Source: Aquatica leii (lineage: Eukaryota > Arthropoda > Insecta > Coleoptera > Lampyridae). Taken from it: DNA of 64,000 nt. Each line of letters begins with the position of its first letter. Position 1 is the first letter of the stretch. Under the pieces are notes generated by a model. That model was not told the DNA's origin. It worked only from the letters and a program-made list of their open reading frames with translations, and ran no database searches. Shown here one piece after another: positions 54,638-64,000 of the stretch. The stretch spans positions 83,733,389 to 83,797,388 of the forward strand of contig CM069435.1 in the NCBI GenBank assembly GCA_035610365.1, written 5' to 3'. A program made the translations under genes and the position numbers.

Positions 54638-57600
54638 CAGTGGCGTAACTACATCCGTTGGCGCCGGGGGGCAATAGCTTCGTGAGCGCCTATTTGAACA
54701 TCAAAAATTCAAAAAGAGTACCTACATCACAATGGTCATAGCAAGGTTTTAAAAAATGTTAATATCAATAGGAAATAATGTTTTATGTAAAAAAAAAGAA
54801 TGAAAACACAACAAACGATAACTATATAATGTATGTACCTATACCTAAACTATATCTAATATGGATAAATTAGTTGTAATTAGTCACTTAAATACTTGTT
54901 TTCTGACTTTTGCCTCCGCGAAAATGTCTATCAACTGATCAAAATTTATTCTTTTAGCAAATTCGTTTTCTATGCTTATCATCGCTAGGCTACTAAGTCT
55001 TTCTTGGGACATAATACTTCTCAAAAAGTTTTTTATTAATTTTAACTTTGAAAAGGACCTTTCTGCTGTTGCGGTGGTAACTGGTATGGTTAAGAACAAA
55101 AAAACAGCCGTACATAAATCTGAGACATTGCTTGCTGTTGTAAAGTTGTCACAGATCAGCATTTTTGCTAGCTCTTTTATACTCTTGCATTTTGCAATAT
55201 GCTGACGTAGTGCTGATCTAAATGATAAAACGTGTGTAGGAAAAGTATCATTTAGATCATTTTTATATTCCCTGACAAGCTCCATGGCACTTTTTGATAA
55301 TTGATCATCTGTTGCAATGGTAAGAAATTTGGGACTAATCACTTTAAACTTATTTACTACAGCATAAAATCCGTTCAATCGTGTTTTTATTTGCGAGGCG
55401 ATAATATCTATTACTGAATTAAACGTTATTATACGAAATTTTTCATCAGGATTTTTAAATCTAATGTCGCTACTCAGTTCATCAAAGTGTTTTTTAATTA
55501 ATCTTTCTCGTTTTTCTCTGAATTCTTGCTCTGTACCCTAGCTTTCATACTGGTCCCTTAATATTAATACTTCGCCATATGCAATTTTTAAGAAATTTTT
55601 AGCCTGAATCATATCACAGTCTTCGGATTGTAATAATTTTGAAACTACATTAACATTTTGTAGAATTTTTTCAAAGAGAACGACTAACATGACAAATTCA
55701 AAGTTTTCAATGTTTTTTCTAATGCCAGCAGCTTCTGTCCTCTCGTCCAATTTTTTACTTCTTAAACTTATTTCGGTAAGAGCGCGCAATAAGTCTTTGT
55801 AGTTATAACGAAGGGCAAATAAAGAGTCGTATCTTGACGACCAACGTGTTGGTGCTAATTTCTTCAAAGTAATCGAATTCACCAGACTCGAACATTTAAG
55901 TAATTCCCAACGTTTGATGCTATTACTAAAGAATGTATATATATGACCGACAATATCAAAAAATTGAGTTGCCCCTTCAACACCCTTAACAGCATCGTTT
56001 AAAACCAAATTTAAATTGTGCGCTGCACAATGAATATATGAGGCATTTGGTAGTACTTGAGAAATTTTGGCCTGTAAACCTCCATAAGAACCGCTCATCA
56101 CACTTGCCCCGTCATATCCTTGCCCACGCAGTTTAGAAATTTCAATCCCCTTGGTCTCAAACTCTTCAAAAATAAGTTTTTCTAAGCCTGCTGCAGATTG
56201 ATCATCCACAATATGAAATCCTGTAAAGGTCTTTTTAATTTGAATGTCGATATGTCGATTATTTTCATCCCTTACAACTTTTACGTATCTGTATGCAATG
56301 CTTAATTGATCCAATTTTGTAATATCTTGCGTTGTGTCTAAAATCAACGAAAAAAATGGCGCATTCTTAACTTCATTAAAAGTTGTTTTAACCATTTGGG
56401 CGATAATAAGTTGAATAAGTTCATTTTGAATTTTAGGGCTAAGATATTTTACAGAACCATTTAGTTTATCTAATAACTGCTTCAGAATAGGAAAGGATCG
56501 TAATTAGACAATAAACTTATAATAGATAAAAAATTGCCACCCTCAGCGACGCCGTCAGCAATTTTTTCCCAGTGCTCCCTAAAGGGAATGTTGCACATAC
56601 CTAAAGTCAGAGAAACGTCTATTAATCTACGTACGACTTGTCGCCAAAAATTTGCTTCTTTTCTTATCGATTTTTAAATCTGTTCATTAATTAATCCCGT
56701 TTTCTTCGACTGATCATAAACAACACAAGCCTCAAGATGTACCGACGATTCTTCATGTTTCACAATTTTAGCTGTTAATTTTCTTCAATTTGAAACACCG
56801 TCTATCCAATTCACTTTGAAATTTCTGTGATTTCGATTGGCAAAAAGCCAGCATGGTTCACAAAAACATTTATCTAAACTAGGAGAATAACACAACCACT
56901 GTCTTTCCATTTGTAACCCACATTTAGATTTTAATGAGTAATATGTCACAGAAAAACATCGATTATAGGCATCACTAAGAAAAGGTCCTTTTGGTTTACA
57001 TGAATCATATAGTAAAATGAATTTTTTTTGCATAAGCCTCGTTGATATTCATCGGATAGTGCGCAATGTCCGTGGGGTATTTCTCCCCCAAAACTTTTTT
57101 CACCAAGCAATTTTTGGAGTTATCAGTTAATCCCTCACTCACTAATTGATTATAGATTTCCAGAGTTTTATCATCAATTTTATTTTTTAGCGCTTTTGTT
57201 ATTAGGGGTCGTTGGTGTCTCTCATCTTTTTCTGTAGTGGGGTTTTGGCATATTGATGAGTCGGGTAATGATTCTGATGGAGCAGAACTAGTTGATAGAC
57301 TGATAGCCGGTTGAAAAAAATGACTAATTTTAGGTAATTTTGCCTTTTTTTCTTCTAATACTATTTTTCGCTTGTAGAATTCCCACCCGCTGGGCTTTCT
57401 TTTACTCATTGTCTATAGGAAGGAACGATCAACGATTCATGTTTGCTTCACCAATAATTATTTAAAAGATTATTATATAATATAGGTGTGTACTGACCTT
57501 TTATGATCTTGTTCGTTAATAAAAAATAAAATTTACCAAAAACACAAATTTAAAAATGTTAAATCCAAGTGATTACTTCAAATTTCCCATGCGAATGCGA

Positions 57601-58068
57601 AGGAAAACATGAACTTTGCGTGCCATGTTAGTTTTTCGTCTAATAATCTAAAATTGTTTTGCCTTTTAAATTTACAGTACATAACATTTACTTTATTAAA
57701 TTATCATCAACGTTGCATTTATTATCGGTTTTGTATTACAACTGTGCTGTCATTTTGTATGTGAATCGTGAGGCGACTCGCCTCGACCGGCGGCCCACGG
57801 AGAAAGAAAGGCCGGCTTTATATTTGAAATAAAGCAAGACGCATCTTTACTGCTGTTAATAATTACGATAAGCATAATGCCAAAATCCGCACTTTATTTA
57901 TGAGGTACATATTTCTAAGAATAACACTTTCATTAATTCCGTAATCCGTACATTTTGAATACAAAATTAATCAGTTGTTATGAGAACTGAGAACGCGTTG
58001 CGGCGCCTATCTGCCCCTGGCGCCGGGGTGCGGTTGCACCCCTTGCACCCCTAGTAGTTACGCCACTG
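54638..58068 (-). mobile_element. hAT transposon (ZMYM1-like transposase), inserted in the Ty3 fossil
   Basis: Flanked by perfect 8-bp target duplications ATTGTTAG (54630-54637 and 58069-58076), the hAT hallmark. Inverted ends start CAGTGGCGTAACTAC on both sides and GC-rich sub-ends (GGCGCC-containing) follow. Removing the 3,431-bp element rejoins the Ty3 fossil seamlessly. The minus-strand transposase spans 57409-54884. Perfect duplications and long open frames mark it as much younger than its host element. Confidence 0.95.
54884..57409 (-). pseudogene. hAT transposase, zinc finger MYM-type 1-like
   Basis: Minus-strand order: a basic N-terminus KRKPSGWEFYKRKIVLEEKK with a KISHFFQP motif (57409-57005); a TTF-type zinc finger, RQWLCYSPSLDKCFCEPCWL (57033-56785); a linker with frame change; a DUF4371/RNase H-like catalytic region (56395-55538) with APFFSLILDTTQDITKLDQL, LRGQGYDGASVMSGSYGGLQ, IHCAAHNLNLVLNDAVKG and RWSSRYDSL; and the C-terminal hAT dimerisation domain (55378-54884) with LFLTIPVTTATAERSFSKLK and LSSLAMISIENEF. 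The catalytic region and C-terminal part share one frame interrupted by a single TAG at 55540-55538; the N-terminal pieces need a frame change near 57,030 and the 56.4-56.8 kb stretch is disrupted. Total about 800 aa, normal for the family. Nearly complete but inactive as read. Confidence 0.9.
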
Positions 58069-58158
58069 ATTGTTAGTTCTAACATAATAATAGGTTTTGT
58101 AAGCAGGTTAGAGCACCAAACCGTTTAAATTTGTAAATATTAGCTAGGCGTGGAGGAA

Positions 58159-58333
58159 TGTGATATTTTGGCATGTAGCTATAAGATCATATAAGATCAT
58201 TTGTAATGTTATAATATCGAGTACTTGATGTATGTCAATTTTTATTTAAGTGTTGTGCTTTATTTTTGTGTTAATAAAGTAAACACGTGTTGTTAATACA
58301 TGCAAGGTGCATGTATACATTTGATATATTACA
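58159..58333 (+). repeat. 3' LTR of the Ty3-type fossil
   Basis: Same start and end words as the 5' LTR; lacks an 8-bp segment present there. It ends at ATATTACA before the TCCAG flank. Confidence 0.9.
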
Positions 58334-58859
58334 TCCAGTAGTAGCGTGGTTATTAAAACTATTTCATATGCCATCTTCGTAGATGACGTCGCCTACTCCA
58401 GTTGGTGTTATAACTGTAAACCGGTTCAAGTCATTTATTAATAGATATAGCAATTTTTTGCATCTACTCATTACTTCCCAATCTACAATAATATTTTAAT
58501 AATACTCTGCTTAATGATAGTCACAATTTTACTTTATTTAATCATTTTAGGTATGTTCTTATCAGCATTTTATAATTTAGAGTTCACTGCAGCACTCTCT
58601 TTCTTGTCTACTCGTTTTGTGTGTTACTAGTCGAAATAAATCGTAGAAATACCTTTGTCACAACTTACTCTTGTTTTATTCCTAACACACAGTTGTATTG
58701 CAAGTTTCGAAGTCCTTTCTCTTATTTTCGGCCTACTTTTTTCTACTTGCAAGGAAACGTGGTGCAGGACACCGATTCACCACTCTACGTTAGTTACTAC
58801 CATCTCTGACACTAAGCTAGCCAAAGCAGGCGAGTCGAAGATCCAATTTTATTTTTTTT

Positions 58860-59490
58860 TATCTGAACTTTTGCAATTAGTGTGTTACATGTTACTCAAA
58901 TTCATAGCTTACACGTGTCGGATTAATTTAGTTTTTGCGTTTCATTGGTCGACTTTCTCCATTCCTTCCGGTCTCTCGGCAGTAGTTGCGTTTCTTGTCC
59001 CGTCTTTCCTTTTATTTTTCCAAGTTTCTATATTCTCTGTATCTTGCTTTTCCTCGGTTGTCCGATTCTTCTTTTTCTTATCCTTCCCATATCAATAATT
59101 TTCTTTACTAACTTATTATTGTTCATCCTAAGTACATGGTCATACCATTTCAGTTGCTTTCTTTCTATCTTGACTGTGATTGCGTCTTATTGAGCCATTT
59201 GTCTTATTTGTTCATTCTGTATTCTGTCCAGCTTAGATTTTCTTATTACTTTTATAATGAATCTCATTTCTGTGACGATAATTTTTTATTCTTGTTTATC
59301 TTGTATCGCACATGATTCGCTCGCGTAAGTTAACGCTGGAACCCCCAGTTAATTATATACTCTCTTCTATATCTCGCTTCCCAAATATTGTTTTACATTT
59401 ATTTATGTTTATTTCTATTCTTAGTTTTTTTATGTCATGTGCTCTTATTTTTACCAAGTGTTTCATCTTATTATAGCTGTTCAATAACAG
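58860..59490 (-). pseudogene. LINE relic, RT C-terminal region
   Basis: Minus strand: RAHDIKKLRIEININKCKTI, then GVPALTYASESCAIQDKQE, IIVTEMRFIIKVIRKSKLDR, IQNEQIRQMAQ, ITVKIERKQLKWYDHVLRMN, and GRIRKRRIGQPRKS. This is the familiar insect endonuclease/RT LINE ending (V.PALTYGSESW......+I...EMRFLR+......DRIRNE.IR......I...IE...L+W.GHV.RM...R..GRP+K). The YxDD block is missing and stops are present (e.g. after QDKQE and after RQMAQ). The plus-strand frames at 58621-59193 are shadows of it. Confidence 0.85.
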
Positions 59491-59494
59491 TCAA

Positions 59495-62400
59495 TTTTTA
59501 TTAGAATTAGACTATTATATCCCAACACGTTTTTTTTTGTTTTAATAGTATTCTATAAACTGTACGGTTTAGTTTATTACTATAATCTTTTCCAGTTTAA
59601 CTTTTGTTCCCGTAATTTAAAAGTTAAAACTTTAAAACTGGGTGACAGTGCACCCTTAAAGGTAATTCTTAGAGCGCACTTTTCTGAGCATCTTTTTGGT
59701 ATTTATCTATCAAAGACTATGTCATGAATTTGTTTTAAGTGGCGTTTTTACCAATTGTGATAATCTTTAAATTAAGTCGTCAGTTTTGTAAATTTTAAAT
59801 CATCTATTTGTTATTATTTTTTTTTTCAAAACATGTTTCTTTAATAAATTTTACAACGACACTATTAGTACATTCCTTTAATAAATATTTTATATACCGT
59901 AAAAAAAGTTAAATCCTTACAATTATTTTGTTTTATTACAATATATTTAATATGAAACTAAACTGTTTTAAGTACACATATCTGTTATTGAATTAAAATT
60001 AAACAATTTTAATAGTAGTAGTAATTACATTTTTTATAATAAGCAAAAATAAATTATTATTGAAAACCATTATACAAACATACAGATGATATTAAATTTA
60101 ATGAAGCACTTCCGGGCAATTAGTGATTGAACTACATTTTAATGTAATACGCCAGAAGTTTTAACATTGATACTATATTGATTTTTATGTTTCTAATTTT
60201 TGTAATGCTTGCATTTATATTTATTTTAAATTTATGTAAAAATTAAAATAGTTTTATCATTCCTAAAAACAAACACTTTAGAAACTGTAATTTTAAAAAT
60301 TGATTTTCAACAGAGAAGAATTTATATAAAAATTTTATTGAATTTACTTTGACAACCAATTTTTTGCTTCTTTATTTTATAAGTTTTTTGTAGTTTGCGC
60401 ACGTCTATAATACTATAAATTTATCTGCATTTTAGTTTTTCAACATTGTTCTAAATAACTTTTGTGCAAAAGAACAGTAATTTTTATTGAATAACATTTT
60501 ATATATTATTTTGACTGCATTGGGGTTATAGATAGACTTAACAATGTTTGTTAATTAAAATTTAAAAAATTAAGTGAAAATATCTACCAAATACTATATG
60601 TATTTTTAATACGTTAAATTAAAAAAATAACCATACTGTTTCTGTTATTTATTAATAAATCTACGTGCGCATAGTATATAACACATTAAAATAATTAGTA
60701 ATTCAGTATATTGAAACTACACTGTGCAGTTAAAATTAGTAAAATGAATTATTAAAATATTTAAATATAAATCGTCTAAATCATTTTGAGAATACATAAT
60801 TAAGTAAAACAATTAAATTAAACCATAATATTATAATTGAATTTAAATTAAATGAAATAATAAAAGTAACTTGTTATGTTAAAAATATTTTATGGTTCGG
60901 TGCCTTGTATATATTTTGCTTATTGCAAACTCAGTTGGTAATATTGTTTTCTTTTTCTTTTGGTTACATCGACGCGATTACATGTGATATTAAATCCTGG
61001 GCAACATTTTTAAAAAGAATCGGAGGCCATCTACTTATTTTATGACATAAAACAAATCAAAACTTAATCGATGCTTGTAGGAAGAGTGACTGGAGTATGA
61101 TGCACATTTCCGTTTTGCGGCTAAGTTTAGTGTTTTTTTTTCGTCATTTCTAGGATTTGCCACTACTTAATTACAATTCAACGAATTTAATTTATATCCG
61201 CATTAATTATATATGTAATTGTTGTCTTCAAATAATTGTAATTATTTTAACACATTACTTATCTCCGTTGGCTTTTTTTCTTCTTTATCTACTTAATTGT
61301 AGGACGCTTGACCTGATTCGGACGGGTCAGATTACTCCAAACGTAAATCATTATTTAATTGTGGATCAGATATTCCGATTCCCTTGTGATTAATTAATTG
61401 CGTAGACAAAAAAATTTCAAGTGGTTGAAATAAATTACTTAGTATTACAAATATTAACTACGGGAAATACCAACTATTCATTGAGTTATCGCTCCACGGC
61501 GGTCCTTATTACTCGATGGATGTCAAACTATAGGTCAACACCATATCGAAACGCATTTTACATTAAGCGTAGCCGCCAAAGTTATCGGTAGTCCCAGTCT
61601 TTGCATATTGGAATTTATTTAAAGAAAATGTATAGATTGTTACGGTAAAGCTTTTCACGTTGAAGCGTTAAAAACTGGTTCTGCGCACTTGGCGGAAGTG
61701 CGATGAATTATTTGTAACTTAGTCTACAGCAAAAAAAGATAAAGGCAGCTTTGATATTGGAAAGTAGCGTGGATAAAGCCAATAGTGGGATTCAACCTGT
61801 TTTTAATGTGTCTAACAAAAGATTGTAAAGACAAACAACTATTTGTACATGTAATATCACAGTAATTTACAAAACTCATTAACAGGTAAATTAAATGTTA
61901 ACAATATAAAGTTTATATAAATAAAAAAGAATGGCGCAACAACCAAACAAATTTCGAAATTGAATAATCTGAACAATAGGTAAGGCATAAACTACTCGTA
62001 ATAACAATCGTATACTTAGTCCCCCTACATCCGATCGACATTAAATTTAAGTAAGAGAGTAAACGACTATTTACGGTTCAACCTGTTACTAGTGCTAGTA
62101 ACGGTGTAATCGTTCCTAAAAGCTGAAAAATAAGTAACAAATGTATCGCCGTGGTATCACAAACACGGTCAAGTTAAATACACTTAATATTAAAATACAA
62201 CCTGTGCTAAGCGTCTAATTTCTCCGATTTCGAAATTAATTCTGGTAGAAACTTTATAAGCGAAATATTGGTATCTTCCTTATTAATACCCTATGCCTGA
62301 CACAGTGGGTGTCGAAGACATTTACTAGTCGACAATGTTTCTAATTTACTTTACTTGACTATTTAACTTATAGAATTTATTAGGTAATAATAAACAATCT

Positions 62401-63850
62401 ATAATGTGCAACTCCGTTAAAAGGCGAAATAAATTAAATCGTGGGTATTTGTAATGCGGTGACAGTTTAAGTAGATGCACGGCACCTTAGAAAGAAAAGA
62501 GTGGAATAAATGCTTAAAGAATAAAAACCCAAGTGGAGATATACAACCCAAACTATACAAACATAAATAAGTTTTATTACACTCTATATATAACTTAACT
62601 ACGCTGTTTGCTAGTTAGCATGACTACCGTCAATGTCGCCACATCGTTCACTAGACGTGCTTACTGCAATTACCACTGCTAAATGTAAGCTTAAAAAAAT
62701 CTATATATATATATATATATATGCACACAAAAATGATAGCATATTTATTCAAGGGTGAGCTATACTCACATTTTATATTTGAATCTCTTAATCAGAAAAT
62801 ATTGACATTAAAAACAGTTTATAATGTTTATCGACTCACCCACAGTACTGTTGGTGTTTACAAACAAATAGCAGCAATATTTGTTAATAACAACGTGTTT
62901 ACTGTTTAAATGTATGTTAATAATTTGACTTGTACTGTAAATATTAACTTTATTATTAAATTACATTAAATAGATATTTTATTAAATTTGCCAAAACTAT
63001 TAAAAGTGTTCTAAACATGTTATAAGCATAATTTACTTTATATCTTACACAACAATTATTATATTTACGTTTAAAAATTATAATTCAAAAATGGATATAA
63101 TAAAGACATTTAAAGAATACGTCAGATACTTACAATAAATAATAGTATATTATATATCAAGGTTGAAAAGATGTATATATAATGATCTTCTCAATCGTGG
63201 TCTATGTACAATTTTTGCACTACTAGAATTATTAAAACCTTTTTACCTGTTCTTAAATCAAATTTAAAGTTTAAAATGGTAATTTCAAATTAGAAATCAA
63301 GTGAGTGATTGTGACAGTTGTCATTAGTTCAATAGAATTAATTTTGACGTAATTCGTAATTGTCATTTGTAACACATAAATAAATATATAACGTAAGTTT
63401 TTTATTGTTAAACTTATTAATTTTTTTAAAAACATTAATACTTTAAGCATTGATGATATCTAAAACATATTTAATTCAGTTAATATTCACAAATTTACAA
63501 CCTACTATTATATGTATTAATAAAAGCCTGTACAACTAGTAGTGGAAAAATAATGTTTACTGCAACGTCAACGAGTACATGATTTAGGTTAAAATACATA
63601 TATAATTCACAATACATTTAAAAATTTTGTTTTATTAGATTTTGAAAAATTATTATAATAAATGTAAATATCGCTGACAAAAAAATAGCAAAACCGTTTA
63701 AAAAGCACACATTTTTAAAATACACTTTTTGTCAATAATCTAAAAAATGTGATCAAAGCTGATTTGAAGATAAGATAAATTGCAACATAATTTATAGTTT
63801 TTACTGTTGTCTGACATTTTAAGAAACCTAAAAAAAAAGTTAAATAAACG
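59495..63850. other. Unassigned AT-rich DNA
   Basis: Low-complexity AT-rich sequence with GC-richer patches near 61,000-61,100, 61,450-61,800 and 62,000-62,340 in which I recognise no coding or element motif. Could be host intron or intergenic DNA. Confidence 0.5.
62702..62722. repeat. (TA)n microsatellite
   Basis: About ten uninterrupted TA units, following a CTATA lead. Confidence 0.9.
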
Positions 63851-63859
63851 CATTTTCTA

Positions 63860-64000
63860 TCATTTGATTTCTTCTCTTTCTTTACTTTATACCTTACAGC
63901 ATCGGGTCCTTCATCCATTTCCGGTTAAGGTTTCCGATCTTCGGCTATCTGATATGATCTCAGATGTTTTCGTCGTTGTTAGAGTCGTTTCTCTATGCTT
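63860..64000 (-). other. Possible host first exon (5' leader and start)
   Basis: On the minus strand a GC-richer leader of about 100 bp ends with a good start context at ATG 63918 (GGAAATGGATGAAGG), coding MDEGPDA and then GTAAGGT, a plausible splice donor. The frame downstream of the donor is AT-rich and intron-like. This would be an exon cut by the window edge. Alternative: another dispersed repeat. Only suggestive. Confidence 0.2.

Larger units (their letters stand above)
51017..58333 (+). mobile_element. Ty3-type LTR retrotransposon fossil, split by a hAT transposon
   Basis: The LTRs at 51017-51198 and 58159-58333 differ by about a dozen substitutions and two small indels in ~175 bp (about 7%), an intermediate to old age. 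A TTGGCGACGAGAACGAGA primer-site region follows the 5' LTR and a purine tract (GGCGTGGAGGAA) precedes the 3' LTR. Possible 5-bp target duplications are TCCTG (51012-51016) and TCCAG (58334-58338). Gag, protease, RT, RNase H and integrase relics lie in the usual Ty3 order. The hAT element occupies 54638-58068. The copy is broken, with roughly a dozen interruptions. Confidence 0.9.

Noticed and set aside
58621-59193. Three overlapping hydrophobic plus-strand frames (up to 147 codons)
   Set aside because: They are antisense to a clearly recognisable minus-strand LINE RT relic.
1-64000. CRISPR arrays, bacterial operons, rRNA
   Set aside because: Composition, spliced-type signals and transposon families are eukaryotic; no spaced direct-repeat array or rRNA-like conserved blocks were seen.

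Overview
This is an AT-rich, gene-poor stretch of eukaryotic nuclear DNA that is almost entirely a layered deposit of transposable elements. The mix of Tc1/mariner, pogo-like, P-like and hAT transposons, BEL/Pao and Ty3 LTR fossils, Penelope-like elements (PLEs) and Jockey/R1-type LINEs points to an arthropod, most likely an insect. I lean to a beetle, but that is a guess. I recognise no intact host protein-coding gene, rRNA, tRNA or CRISPR array. The window is probably intergenic or intronic. One possible host first exon lies at the right edge on the minus strand.

Layout. 0-2 kb: PLE tail with a GIY-YIG nuclease end and a hammerhead ribozyme, a Tc1/mariner relic, and a foldback MITE. 4.7-6.9 kb: a pogo-like (Tigger/jerky-type) transposon with an internal deletion, bordered and punctuated by copies of a 15-bp motif. 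7-15.9 kb: unassigned DNA with two small hairpins, a repeat pair carrying a tRNA B-box-like word, and an abrupt A-rich to T-rich strand switch near 11.6 kb. 15.95-17.05 kb: rearranged PLE copy. 19-24.9 kb: THAP-domain relic, tyrosine-recombinase-like scrap and a decayed minus-strand BEL/Pao element. 27.1-36.3 kb: T-rich LTR-element fossils with tRNA-Lys-type primer sites, one Gag relic and a 130-bp tandem repeat. 37.9-43.2 kb: nested block in which a P-like transposase relic abuts a Tc1-like element, which contains a PLE, which contains a MITE. 43.3-47.3 kb: an inverted-repeat unit with a hammerhead and two LINE relics. 50.5-50.8 kb: a short retroposon with 19-bp target duplications and a canonical hammerhead. 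51.0-58.3 kb: Ty3-type LTR fossil interrupted by a hAT transposon with perfect 8-bp duplications. 58.9-59.5 kb: LINE relic. 59.5-64 kb: no recognisable feature except a TA microsatellite.

How it fits together. No host pathway is encoded. The recurring theme is self-cleaving hammerhead RNA: five unrelated-looking sequence types occur in elements that lack LTR polyproteins, in one 64-kb window. The nesting gives a relative chronology: P-like older than Tc1-like, older than PLE, older than MITE; and Ty3 fossil older than hAT. All functional calls are from motifs read by eye; no database search was run.
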